The notes: generated by a model not told the origin, from the sequence alone. DNA of 64,000 nt from Pseudoalteromonas sp. XI10 (GCF_001469895.1 NZ_LOPY01000026.1:1-64000), one strand, 5' to 3'. Numbered from the stretch's first letter, positions 10,601-17,439 are shown. Program-made: numbers and translations.

Positions 10601-11855
10601 AACTCCAAACAACACGATGCTCTCCAGAATTAAGGTTTTCAAAAGACTTACGGGTTTGAGCCTGCCAATAAGGACTCCACATAAACAATTCAGCTTCAAG
10701 GTTAACTCCATCACCTTGAGGGTCTTCAAATACAACTACAAGCTCAACCTTACCAGACTCAATTTGAGAAAAACTGTAGTCCTTCAGTATGGGATACTCT
10801 GGCGTTGGTGGATTGTAATTTAAATCGATTTCTTCGGTTGTGAATGTAGTTTTATTACCCGCACTATCAGTGACTTCAATAGTAGAGGTATAAGAGAATC
10901 CTCCTGAAAAATCACTCTCTTCATATAACCAAGTAAAGCTGTATTGGCCGTCACCTTTGCTATACAAATTCTTCTCAGAATTCTCATTTTTACTACCTGG
11001 GTGATCTTCCCAAGAATAAAAACCAGCGATGTCCATTAACTCATTTTCTTCATCACTAATATAAAATTGAACATTAAGACTGTTATCATCAGCTTGATAG
11101 ATACCGACATTTGTAATTGAAGGGGGGCTATTTGACACCTCAAAAGAGTAACGAATAGACTGAGAATAGGCGACTGTTTCATTATTCTGCTCATCAAATA
11201 CATTTAATCGCACAGTATAATTATTACCAGAGCTGACATAAGCCGCTATATCTTCCTGCGGCCAAGTAATTGTATGGTTACCGTTTTGACGGCTAGACAA
11301 TCCTGTTTTAGTTCCGAACTGGTAAGAGGAAGTAGAGTTTGCATTCGAAATATATGCATCCACTCCCATATTTTCACCTTCATGATCATCCAATGAAAAA
11401 GTTAACACCAAATCACCAGATTCATTTTCAGTTAAATCACTGATTGATACAATAGGGGATTGATTATCCACTTCATATGTATAAGCAATCTGTCCTGAAT
11501 AGGCTACTGTCTCATTATTTTGCTCATCAAACACATTCAATCTGACTGAATATGAGTTACCGGAAGCGACATAAGAACTAATGTCTTCTTGAGCCCAAGT
11601 GATAGTATGAACACCATTCACTCTACTAGATAAGCCATTTTTAGTCGCAAACTCAAAGCTTGTTGTAGAATTCGGCTTTGATATATAGGCATCCACCCCC
11701 ATATTCTCACCTTCAGCATCATCCAACCTAAAAAGAAGGTAGATACCTCCATCACTCGATTCACCAAAATCAGTCACTGTTACTACTGGGGCCTCATTAG
11801 CAAACGCAACTCCAGACAAAACTATAGAAAACAGTACAAACAATAGCTTTTTCAT
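4671..11855 (-). CDS. Giant exported Ig/cadherin-like repeat protein with C-terminal HNH/AHH nuclease-like domain
   Basis: A 2394-residue protein. Residues 1-20 are a signal peptide (cleavage after VAFA). About 13 tandem repeats of roughly 105-110 residues follow (to about residue 1430). Each begins N-x-x-P-S/T-V/I, contains a DPEG/DDxEG block, a W near the middle and (V/L)xVxDxxxN near the end, like bacterial Ig or cadherin folds. Repeats 5, 7 and 9 resemble one another, and so do 6, 8 and 10. An NBR1-like Ig segment (WNLRNVGPNDW...) comes later, then a helical region. Near the C terminus HHIIP (2247-2251), NNGLPLPS (2275-2282) and RHQGSH (2300-2305) match the HHI...NG-LPL...H.GSH pattern of AHH/HNH toxin nucleases. 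A lysine-rich tail follows. The ATG at 11855 is preferred over the TTG two codons earlier. Probably a surface or secreted polymorphic-toxin-like protein. Confidence 0.8.
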   Translation of the reverse strand: MKKLLFVLFSIVLSGVAFANEAPVVTVTDFGESSDGGIYLLFRLDDAEGENMGVDAYISKPNSTTSFEFATKNGLSSRVNGVHTITWAQEDISSYVASGNSYSVRLNVFDEQNNETVAYSGQIAYTYEVDNQSPIVSISDLTENESGDLVLTFSLDDHEGENMGVDAYISNANSTSSYQFGTKTGLSSRQNGNHTITWPQEDIAAYVSSGNNYTVRLNVFDEQNNETVAYSQSIRYSFEVSNSPPSITNVGIYQADDNSLNVQFYISDEENELMDIAGFYSWEDHPGSKNENSEKNLYSKGDGQYSFTWLYEESDFSGGFSYTSTIEVTDSAGNKTTFTTEEIDLNYNPPTPEYPILKDYSFSQIESGKVELVVVFEDPQGDGVNLEAELFMWSPYWQAQTRKSFENLNSGEHRVVWSYDEFSSFAEDGQPLNVKFSIEDEYGNHESDYSITGLTYRVVDNSPATVDIREFAMSGDGGVYLTVQSDDPENEPLIVQATISEANSNTSFPSGTDKLFTGVPDEQSKFITWSYDEVSPYLEVGNQYSAKVVVTDSAGNETIKIAPFISYDFEPSNDAPSVSFGAINITEDGSVSVVFTATDPEGGLMDVLAFTSEPDDPSSFDPATANRKNGISSGSHTLTWDADSFENGREYAVQLNVVDAEGVQTKVVSGAFLYAFEKENLPPSITIREFAMSDDGGLYLTVQPDDPEGNPSNIEAVISFANSTSQFQESTSKSYVNSPDKSSTFVLWAREELAAYVEKGEEYSAKVVVTDDSGNTSTSITALIPYTYDPVNNSPSVTITALELAASGSVSISFTINDPEDESMSVMAYVSEPNDRATFNLGSKKELSGKSDGNFTLEWGPEQFEYNSAYAIQLNVSDDEGNVTTVVSDSIVFDYQANQPPSIDILEFATTDDGGVYLTVKVNDPEGLPSSISSKISFGDSTTQFQSGTQKVFTDSEDNKSVFITWTPEELSTFVESGKRYSAIVEVVDSANNEASKVTSTILYDFEPENERPTIAVTSLRTGVDGSVTVSFNISDPESELMGVDAYYSEPDDIDTFVPESKLQLVNKESGAYQLSWSASNFQNGREYRLLLNVFDESDNETALFSNSFEYEYQAENEPPSLRLVSFSENADGSLEFVADVGDVDDSSAEVVVDLYEQGNSDPISAARKTFVHEIASNNLAVAWSRIELLPYINTGSSYRVSIQVTDESSNTVSGQTGWLEYQYDASSGMPTLLVNSFDLMDGDTLSLSYSVAGIDSADYEVSALISSSDETVGYIEASKKTVSISASGNYSIRWASDELADYLSVGETYHAKLVLSDENGDIVTKLSSPVTFESTDFSVGEVKLEKTSDGLLVNFEMNNPELEMLELVIQLSELGQTGSNGVYMEASRQSAMISVGGFLSVDYSRDELSGLYSKSGFISARVSLVDSDGRVVNSYSNSVALATGLTFEVVNENISFEPGALSSIDVRFSEPLIGDTTFKVDGLSVSVNKLSDTFYSYSFTQEDACKLTDTIEMSVNDSFGNLISLLAYNFTNANKKPVLVNPFNEAVITKDLNFAQYVESVVEVEDPNNNLLPLQITPPDQSKVGVHSTWTVAIEDTCGEIEFSTGSVFIADSKNSWDFTDGSDENFDDESDVDIGVSSTKEWNLRNVGPNDWVDFKVMQCSNIAGTDCVMTDIEVPYTSVSNTAPIKFEFTAPDQEGTFSYYFKLVDSEGNAVSHVGGHPTFYLTLNAIDRLKGVCSVLGQDHALCVTGRTIDDYLEICEASSTASRSIPIGIPVNVTGFGYKVLTQLSSNGEYSLSAQYSAFDESAITQAIRNSDYLDYVDQMRETVHFTPSFLINNPSEKALTFCQWDLEAKLFSTVVEPMRVDQILYKSGQLKQLDAELVNQSKQDSVWYSHVSTGSLDAVSDINEQISAVLQERTSVLYAVKLSVSDFFVRDAVEIAEMINCESSDGQIMGVDACLQSKIDAIAYDIQQINSLLSGMDHGSLKSLQNELLAMVQNLDVEGTWKGTIRHADIMRRFDFKGVFARYYNLEGTEVINSNEFAYLVGFQGTILINEYLELLSMKKLLALLKKNGAKAIAKKAALSVFKIGKIGSRLLKGGIAAEKIKTDSINVIEQIKGMRELLNEIANMKLEPDYQPAASASSPLQAEFNSDASSASNVFSIWRPCYEDASLQVKHDCFKPNFSPKLTDSKTVKKEAIRYISRPKIKYMYVENLDDKGSLSSSKLAKNLFGVKGYLTGELCQVHHIIPKELSTVISDLSIDGGVNYFLDEPNNGLPLPSNKCLKTAGCVCDLDVNVRHQGSHSFYNLIVKEAIIGLASADVIKNTRDLFKLRETLRLALTKGRAVLSLNKKESDEANAKEKRVAKPKKNQMQRIMVVFGKYALLHGNGNAE

Positions 11856-12673
11856 AAACAATCCATATAAATGACAAATATATTTGCATTCAGTATAGAT
11901 TCAGACTTTAGGATTACAACTGATTACACTTATTAACATGCAGAATTCACACACATTTCTATACTCAAAACAGCTAAAGCCCCCGAAGATTGTGGGAACA
12001 AGGTGAAAAGTATTTTTTCATATAATCACAAATAAATTTAGTAATTTGCATAAAATGTAATTGAGATAAAGGTGGTTTTGATTGAATCGTTGAATGGCAA
12101 ATATTAAAGAGTGCTAAAACAACCTTTACTTCATGTAGAAGGCGGAAACATGATTATAAGAACAAATAAATTCCCAATGGAAAGCATTGAGAGACATCAG
12201 TCCGTTGAGCTTATTGCAGCTTGCAGCTATTTACATGCAAACGAAACGAAAGCACGTTGTTAGGCTAATTTGGGAAGATGATGCACAAACTCATAATGAA
12301 AAGCTGGACTTACCTCACACTATAAACTCCAACAAGGCACTCAAGCAAGAGCGCAGTAGAGCTGCACTACTAAGCTTGGCGTTACCGAATAAACAATCTA
12401 ACGTAATTTTGTCCATCGATGAGTTATACATATAACTCGCCTTTGCCCCAAAACAAGCTAGAAAATTTTGCTTAACGGGGTATCATCGGTTCTGAGCGAA
12501 TATTGCTTAGTCAGCATAAATTCGACGATATGGTTTAAAAATGGTGAACGAGTTCTCATTGAGTTAGTTCTAAATTTGACTGTGCTTATATACAGTGATT
12601 CCGTATTTCTCCTATAGTCAAGAAAACGACCCATTGGGTCGATATTAAATTGTTATATTTATAGAGGAAGGTT
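11856..12673. other. Intergenic stretch with possible gene remnants
   Basis: About 820 bases between the giant gene and the cassette genes. A plus-strand frame at 12187-12435 (82 codons, TTG start) and a shorter one at 12150-12260 (MIIRTNKFPMESIERHQS..., 36 codons) are open, but neither has a convincing start and each covers only part of the stretch. They may be pieces of one broken gene. A GTTAGGC heptamer near 12259 and the tail of a repeat shared with 14904-14959 suggest eroded cassette material. CGACCC/GGGTCG near 12627-12641 forms a small hairpin. Confidence 0.4.
12405..12460 (+). repeat. Dispersed repeat, copy 1 (partial)
   Basis: The stretch TTTTGTCCATCGATGAGTTA, then ATAACTC and TTTGCCCCAA.AC.AGCTA, matches 14904-14959 closely and, in part, 15815-15840. 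It contains a small palindrome GAGTTATA/TATAACTC. Confidence 0.7.
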
Positions 12674-13162
12674 ATGAAACAAGTCCCTAACAAAAGGGTT
12701 TTTTCTTCAGCGAACCAATATCAAGATGCGGCTGTAGTATTGTCTAAAACCGATGGTTGTCTCTGGGTTGCCGCTATAAATGCAGCACTATCGATTGAAA
12801 TCTATTTAAAGTCTTTCTTAGTCATCCAAGACAAAGTTGACGGCTATGAGGGGTATAAAAAGGTTAAAAAAGGACATGATCTCCTTAAACTGTATTTAGA
12901 AATAGATCTCGATGATAAAGCAGCGTTAAAAGAAAAGCTGTCAAATCTTGACATTGAGTCGAAATTAGAACGCTATAAGAATCTTTTTACTCATGCTCGA
13001 TACACGTTTGAACCTGTAAATGTTGATTCTGTTGGCACGGATATTATTCATTTGTCCAAGGCTTTTAGAAATGCAATCGAAGTAATAATCAGAGAAAGGT
13101 ACCCAGAAAGAAACCCGCCACATTTACAAGAAGCTGTAAATTGCGCATTGGGAAAAGTGTAA
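12674..13162 (+). CDS. HEPN-like protein in a cassette
   Basis: A 162-residue, mostly helical soluble protein. It has an INAALSIEIYLKSFL helix (residues about 35-50), a GHDLLKLY block (about 73-80) and R-x6-H within ERYKNLFTHARY (about 112-123). This order of helix, GHdL and RxxxxxxH-RY is typical of HEPN-fold proteins related to abortive-infection and toxin RNases. The ATG follows an AGAGGAAGG ribosome binding site. It is followed at once by an attC-like site, so it is the first clear gene of a cassette run. Whether the HEPN site is catalytic cannot be judged from sequence alone. Confidence 0.6.
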   Translation: MKQVPNKRVFSSANQYQDAAVVLSKTDGCLWVAAINAALSIEIYLKSFLVIQDKVDGYEGYKKVKKGHDLLKLYLEIDLDDKAALKEKLSNLDIESKLERYKNLFTHARYTFEPVNVDSVGTDIIHLSKAFRNAIEVIIRERYPERNPPHLQEAVNCALGKV

Positions 13163-13283
13163 ATATAACAAGGCTATAAAAAGGGACGCTTTGTCAATGC
13201 GGAAGTTTTTCAAAGTGTTGTGAATATAAATGATTAAGCAGTTTTGGGCAGTTTGGTAAGCGCCCGTTATTGCGACGTTAAAT
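13163..13283 (+). other. attC-like recombination site 1 (VCR-like)
   Basis: Begins TATAACAAGGC...AAGGGACG..TTGTCAATGCGG, resembling the left half of the Vibrio cholerae repeat. It ends with GCGCCCGTTATTGCGACGTTAAAT, where GTTAAAT (13277-13283) fits the R' box GTTRRRY. The internal pairing is weaker than in the next site. Confidence 0.5.
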
Positions 13284-13298
13284 GGAGTTGATAGCACG

Positions 13299-13880
13299 GT
13301 GAAAAATTTAAATATTGAAGAGTTAGAACATGCGAGAGTTTGTGTTTTACAAAATGCGCAGAGCTTGTATAAAGAAGCCCTATTACTTGAAAGCCATGGT
13401 TTTTATGCTCGTGCATACACATTAGCGCATATTTGTAATGAAGAGCTTTCCAAGCTTCCGATGCTCGTTGGCATAGCAATGGATGTAGCCAATGGTGAGT
13501 CAATCGACTGGAAAGTTTTTAACAAGAGGATATCTAGTCATATAAAAAAAATAGACTTCATGCATGTAGAAAACTATCTAAATAGTGAAATTCGTTCTGA
13601 TGATTCAGATCTTCGTGATTTTCAAAACGGGTTGACGAGTACATCGCAATTAAATACTCATAAAAACAATAGTTTATACGCAGGCGTTGTAGATAATAAG
13701 TTTACACAGCCGAATCATTTGTTTGATCAAACTAAAGTTCGAGAGTTGCTAGTTAAGTTAACGGAAAGGCTTGGTTATTATGAATCCGTTGAATCACAAA
13801 CAGTCGGCAAGATAGCTCAAGCAAAAAGTTCTTTAAATTTAAGAAAAATAGCGAAAAAAACATTTAACAAGCAAAGGTAG
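13299..13880 (+). CDS. AbiV-family abortive infection protein (HEPN)
   Basis: A 193-residue helical protein. It has the AbiV layout: a long first helix with LYKEALLLESHGFYARAYTLAH (residues about 24-45), then ICNEELSKLPML, and a C-terminal part with a LNTHKNNSLYAG block (about 116-127). R-x5-H within RAYTLAH fits the HEPN RNase motif. In Lactococcus, AbiV stops phage development by blocking translation; that role here is inferred from the family. The start is a GTG with a GGAG about eleven bases upstream, so the true start is a little uncertain. The stop codon lies inside the next attC site, which is typical for integron cassettes. Confidence 0.7.
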   Translation: MKNLNIEELEHARVCVLQNAQSLYKEALLLESHGFYARAYTLAHICNEELSKLPMLVGIAMDVANGESIDWKVFNKRISSHIKKIDFMHVENYLNSEIRSDDSDLRDFQNGLTSTSQLNTHKNNSLYAGVVDNKFTQPNHLFDQTKVRELLVKLTERLGYYESVESQTVGKIAQAKSSLNLRKIAKKTFNKQR

Positions 13881-13916
13881 CCGACGCTTACAGAGCAGCT
13901 GATTTGGGCGTTAGAT
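13862..13916 (+). other. attC-like recombination site 2
   Basis: Short, well-formed site. R'' is ATTTAAC (13862-13868, fits RYYYAAC) and R' is GTTAGAT (13910-13916, fits GTTRRRY). L'' CAAAGGTAGC pairs imperfectly with L' GCTGATTTG, leaving unpaired bases as real attC sites do. It overlaps the end of the AbiV-like gene. Confidence 0.65.
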
Positions 13917-13952
13917 GCTAGAGCAATTCACCATTGATTATGGAAATATTGA

Positions 13953-14708
13953 ATGTTTAGTCCTGAACAAATAGACGCAAAGAAAGCTTATCTGACAATG
14001 CTTCTCACATTGGATGATATCACTGCATCTACAGAAATGATGATAGATGTTCGAAATGATGCTGATAGTTTATTGAGCTACTTTAGGAATTTCAGATTTC
14101 TCGTCATCACATTGACAAACCTAACAGATAATCTTAATCAAATAGAACGTTCCCTTAATGCTTTAGGTTTTAAAAGCTCGAATATGTCCCAGTTGAGGAG
14201 AAAACTCGATTTCATTAAACATATTAGAAATAAGGGCGTAGGCCATCTAGATGCTAAATTGCTTGAAAAGAGCATTCAATGGCAACCATCTCTCTTTAAT
14301 TTAGAGATGAAAGGGAACTTGATACCAAGTGCAATTTTCTCCAACATCGCTGTTTTGGAACTTGCAATTAACTCTTATGTAAAAGAATCAGGTGAACACA
14401 AGGTGTTTTCATCCTTTATTGACTTTGCATATCCTCCAGATTTCAAGGAAATAACTGAACATATACTGGCGGTATCTCAGGATTGTGTAGATTACATGGC
14501 TAGAAGATTAGAATTTCTTGAAGCGAATATAAAATATTATGAACCTTCAGAGAGACTTCATACCAGTAGTGTTGCTGCAAATACTGATTTCAATCTAAAA
14601 ACACCTATTGATTATTCATACAATGAATCTGATTCTTTGGGTAGACTCCAAGATAGCTTAGAAAGATTATGTCATCTAATTGAGTCAGATGAAGAGAGAG
14701 AAAAATAA
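13953..14708 (+). CDS. Hypothetical HEPN-like cassette protein
   Basis: A 251-residue mainly helical protein without signal or membrane segments. The segment LRRKLDFIKHIRNKGVGHLD (residues about 81-100) carries R-N-x4-H, the classic HEPN RNase motif in the form seen in many 'RN..xH' abortive-infection and HEPN-toxin proteins. The C-terminal 100 residues are polar and unlike anything I recognise. The ATG has GGAA upstream. It is bounded by attC-like sites on both sides and is on the same strand as its neighbours, so it is a cassette gene. Defence or toxin function is inferred from the motif and the neighbourhood. Confidence 0.6.
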   Translation: MFSPEQIDAKKAYLTMLLTLDDITASTEMMIDVRNDADSLLSYFRNFRFLVITLTNLTDNLNQIERSLNALGFKSSNMSQLRRKLDFIKHIRNKGVGHLDAKLLEKSIQWQPSLFNLEMKGNLIPSAIFSNIAVLELAINSYVKESGEHKVFSSFIDFAYPPDFKEITEHILAVSQDCVDYMARRLEFLEANIKYYEPSERLHTSSVAANTDFNLKTPIDYSYNESDSLGRLQDSLERLCHLIESDEEREK

Positions 14709-14743
14709 GGGGGTTCCTTGAGTCTCGTCTTAAAGATAGAAGC

Positions 14744-14843
14744 ATCTAACGGGGCCATCAACCCGACTCCTTCCGCTGAGCTTTTTGGGCTTGACGCAAG
14801 TGCCAGTTTAGCCCAAAGCACTATGGTCGGTTGTGGGTTATGG
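14744..14843 (+). other. attC-like recombination site 3
   Basis: R'' ATCTAAC (14744-14750). L'' CAACCCGACTCC pairs with L' GGTCGGTTG with extra unpaired bases, and the terminal stem is TTTGGGCT/AGCCCAAA. R' is GTTATGG (14837-14843), one base off consensus. About 100 bases long, within the normal attC range. Confidence 0.65.
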
Positions 14844-15198
14844 TCGCGCTAGCCATAGAAGTTTGTATGCGAAATTCATCAAATACAGCCGACGACCTAG
14901 CTCGTTTTTGTCCATCGACGAGTTATAAATATAACTCGCGTTTGCCCCAACACGAGCTAAGCTTAATTGCTCGGGCTAGCTGCCTCTGTGTGCGTAAAAA
15001 TATAATTGCTTATTAAGGCAAATTTAGGTGTAATGAATACATAATAAGCGCTGAGAAATGCAGGGAAGCTTACTTTACATTATCTAAGCTAACTTAACAC
15101 TAGCTAGGAAAATGAGAGCCTCCAAAAAGCTTATTTTATATAAGTAAGCCATAGCATAAACAACACAAGCTTTTACACATCGAGCAGGTAGAGGCTCA
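14844..15198. other. Cassette without a clear gene
   Basis: Between two attC-like sites. It holds the dispersed repeat at 14854-14959 and otherwise AT-rich sequence. A 61-codon open frame (14831-15016) runs through the attC site and the repeat and has no ribosome binding site, so I do not call it. Confidence 0.45.
14854..14959 (+). repeat. Dispersed repeat, copy 2
   Basis: Shares CATAGAA...TATG.GAAATTCATC, GCCGACGACCTA and TTTTTGTCCA..GACGAGTTA with 15768-15840. Its second half matches 12405-12460. It starts about ten bases after attC site 3. Confidence 0.7.
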
Positions 15199-15257
15199 GT
15201 CCAACAATCGATTATGCAACACAAACTGCGTGTTGCATAAATACTAAAATGTTAGGT
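15199..15257 (+). other. attC-like recombination site 4
   Basis: R'' GTCCAAC (15199-15205) and R' GTTAGGT (15251-15257) both fit the boxes. Between them is an 11-base perfect stem TTATGCAACAC / GTGTTGCATAA. The perfect stem is less typical of attC, so a plain hairpin is an alternative. Confidence 0.45.
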
Positions 15258-15278
15258 TCATGGAGCATGGAATCAAAA

Positions 15279-15689
15279 ATGAACGTTGAATCTGTAAAAG
15301 AAGCTATAGCTGAATTTGATAGTAAATTTAAACGTCCAGGGATAGATTCCCTAGTTGAATGCTTTCAATCAACTTATGTGACTCAAAGCAATTGGTCCTC
15401 GCTTTGGGCAGATAAAGGATTACTACGTACTTATACTGATGAGCCTTGTGTGTATTTCTTTTTTAATAATAAAGAAGAACTTCAGTATATTGGTAAAGCT
15501 GAGATCCTCGGTTACCGCATGAGTAAGCACTTCGCTAAAAACTCTAAGTGGTATGGTGAGGTTAAAACAATCGGTATTCTGCCAGTCCCAAGAGATTCGT
15601 GGTTTGAAATTGTGGCTATCGAGGCTTATCTAATTGATTTATTGCGACCTCCAGCAAATAGTATAGGGAAAAATAGTAGAAGAACCTAA
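15279..15689 (+). CDS. GIY-YIG domain protein in a cassette
   Basis: A 136-residue protein with a GIY-YIG nuclease-like core: VYFFF (the GIY strand), QYIGKA (YIG), then R in YRMSKHF, E in IEAYLIDLL and N in PPANS, in the right order and spacing. It has an N-terminal helical extension of about 50 residues. The ATG at 15279 has GGA seven bases upstream. Earlier in-frame ATGs at 15249 and 15267 either overlap the attC R' box or lack a properly spaced site. Stand-alone GIY-YIG proteins act in DNA cleavage, repair or restriction, and the substrate here is unknown. The stop lies inside attC site 5. Confidence 0.65.
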   Translation: MNVESVKEAIAEFDSKFKRPGIDSLVECFQSTYVTQSNWSSLWADKGLLRTYTDEPCVYFFFNNKEELQYIGKAEILGYRMSKHFAKNSKWYGEVKTIGILPVPRDSWFEIVAIEAYLIDLLRPPANSIGKNSRRT

Positions 15690-15756
15690 CAAGTGCCTAA
15701 ACCAAAGGGCTGTTCGCTTCGCTCCATTTTAGCCCACTATTTTTAGCCTGTTATTA
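15684..15756 (+). other. attC-like recombination site 5
   Basis: R'' ACCTAAC (15684-15690) fits RYYYAAC. The inner pairs are CTAAA/TTTAG and GGGCT/AGCCC. R' is GTTATTA (15750-15756), one base off consensus. It overlaps the stop codon of the GIY-YIG gene. Confidence 0.6.
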
Positions 15757-15767
15757 GTGCGTTGCCT

Positions 15768-15840
15768 CATAGAAATATTTATGTGAAATTCATCTAATAG
15801 CCGACGACCTAAAACGTTTTTGTCCAATAACGAGTTAGAT
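15768..15840 (+). repeat. Dispersed repeat, copy 3
   Basis: Close match to 14854-14930 (CATAGAA, TATGTGAAATTCATCTAATA, GCCGACGACCTA, TTTTTGTCCA). Like copy 2 it starts about ten bases after an attC-like site. Confidence 0.7.
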
Positions 15841-15852
15841 AATGCGCCAGAT

Positions 15853-17439
15853 TTAGATGGTATGATATTCTTCATTACTTTTCTTTATTTTATTCATAGC
15901 TTCAAGGATTGCATTTTCATGCATCATGAATAAATTGTTTGATTCTTTTGAGTACGTCCCGTGTTGCTCCTCAGCGGAAGTGTAATGCTTTCCGGAGCGG
16001 TCATGATTTGTATGTAAAATATGCAGCATTCTATTTGCTTCAGCTTCATTTATTTCTTCTGTTGATGGCTTTTTCTCAGAGTTACTTATGTGGTGTAATA
16101 TTTCTTTTGAGTCAATTTCAGCTTCCGTTAGTGTTGAATAACCATTTGTTAATGCAACCATTACATTTGTTTTAGCAAGTTTTCTAAACATAGTTAAGCA
16201 AGAACCTTTAGAGCCTTTCTTGTTAATTTTATAAGGGTTTGCCTTATCCATATTCTTAGGTGCATTTTTCTGCATGAACTCCCTAAGCGTATTGTATGGT
16301 AAATGATTTTCAGGATTTCGTATGCTTACAAACAAGTACTCTTTTATCTCACCATATACTCTTTTTGAATATGCTAATTGATCTTTTATGGCTTTTATCA
16401 TTTCACTGGTTAATATTATTTTCTGTTCTTGTTGGTTTTTTGTTGGCCCTCTTTCTGTTGTGGTACTACCTGGTATTATCAAAACCTTAGGATCATCTAA
16501 ATTATCTAAATAGCTGCTCTTTAATGTGCAAGCGCACTGAGGTCTTAATGCGGCAAAAATACAAAGCTTTAAAGCATTTACTAAATTTCTATTTTCGTTG
16601 TGTTCCAGGGTGATTAATAGCTTTGCTGTAGATTCATTATCTGTGTAGCCTTCATACTTTCTTATTTCACATCTTTTCTTAGATAAATATAAACTTTTGA
16701 CATTATTAAAAGGGTTGTTCTTATAATTTAGTCTGTCTATTGAAAACTTAAATAAATCTTTAACGCGATGGAAAATGGTTTCTACATATTCCCTTGTAAG
16801 ATCACGCTTTAATTTCGTAAACGCTAGTTGAATATCTTCACTTGTAATATCAATAAACCTTTTATCAACACCAATGATAGTTGAAAATTTTCTAAGGTAG
16901 CATGAATACGTTCTAATGGTTCCATCTGAAAATAAACGACGATCACTCTTTTGCTCTTGTTTTAATTCTTCTATATACAGTTCAGCAACTTCTCCAAGCG
17001 TTTGACCATACAGTTGATTATCAAAAATGATGGCGCTAAGAGTTGCAGCTTCAGCGACTGTCATTGTTTTATTGTTACCTAATAAAGGCCTTTTTAACTT
17101 TCGATGGCCAGGATAGTATGCAAAAAATTGTACGATTCCATTTAAGTTAAAAATGAACCTTAATTTGCTTTTGCTACAATATTTAGATTTCCTATAATCT
17201 TTTTTGGGTTGGCCTGGTTCTTGTTCCGGGTATTTAATTGATACAGCGTATTCAGATAATATTAAAATATCTTTATCACTATATGGTGGTTTAAAACTGT
17301 CAAATTTCGACTTGCTAATACACTCACTTTCACTTTGCTTCTCAGACTCATTTTCACTTGTTATCTTAGATAGGTTTTTAATTTTATCTAATATTTTGCT
17401 TATTTTATTTTTCTTAAACTTATTTTTAGTTTTTTTCAT
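15853..17439 (-). CDS. Divergent tyrosine recombinase (integrase), copy A
   Basis: A 528-residue protein. A charged, Lys/Ser-rich N-terminal 50 residues is followed by an arm and core-binding region, then a tyrosine-recombinase catalytic domain. Candidate residues are R299 (AALRPQC), K334 (GPTKNQ), R419 (LTMFRKL, where the usual H-x-x-R has lost its His), H449/H450 and Y486. The same positions exist in the neighbouring copy B. The family is unlike IntI: no IntI-specific insert is visible. It lies at the inner edge of the tandem pair, and no attachment core could be found. Likely role: excision and integration of the island. Codon use is very AT-rich. Confidence 0.75.
   Translation of the reverse strand: MKKTKNKFKKNKISKILDKIKNLSKITSENESEKQSESECISKSKFDSFKPPYSDKDILILSEYAVSIKYPEQEPGQPKKDYRKSKYCSKSKLRFIFNLNGIVQFFAYYPGHRKLKRPLLGNNKTMTVAEAATLSAIIFDNQLYGQTLGEVAELYIEELKQEQKSDRRLFSDGTIRTYSCYLRKFSTIIGVDKRFIDITSEDIQLAFTKLKRDLTREYVETIFHRVKDLFKFSIDRLNYKNNPFNNVKSLYLSKKRCEIRKYEGYTDNESTAKLLITLEHNENRNLVNALKLCIFAALRPQCACTLKSSYLDNLDDPKVLIIPGSTTTERGPTKNQQEQKIILTSEMIKAIKDQLAYSKRVYGEIKEYLFVSIRNPENHLPYNTLREFMQKNAPKNMDKANPYKINKKGSKGSCLTMFRKLAKTNVMVALTNGYSTLTEAEIDSKEILHHISNSEKKPSTEEINEAEANRMLHILHTNHDRSGKHYTSAEEQHGTYSKESNNLFMMHENAILEAMNKIKKSNEEYHTI

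Noticed and set aside
12187..12435. 82-codon plus-strand open frame
   Set aside because: It starts with TTG without a site, and its 3' end is part of a dispersed repeat. Kept only as a possible remnant in the intergenic entry.
14831..15016. 61-codon open frame in the cassette cluster
   Set aside because: It runs through attC site 3 and the repeat and has no ribosome binding site.
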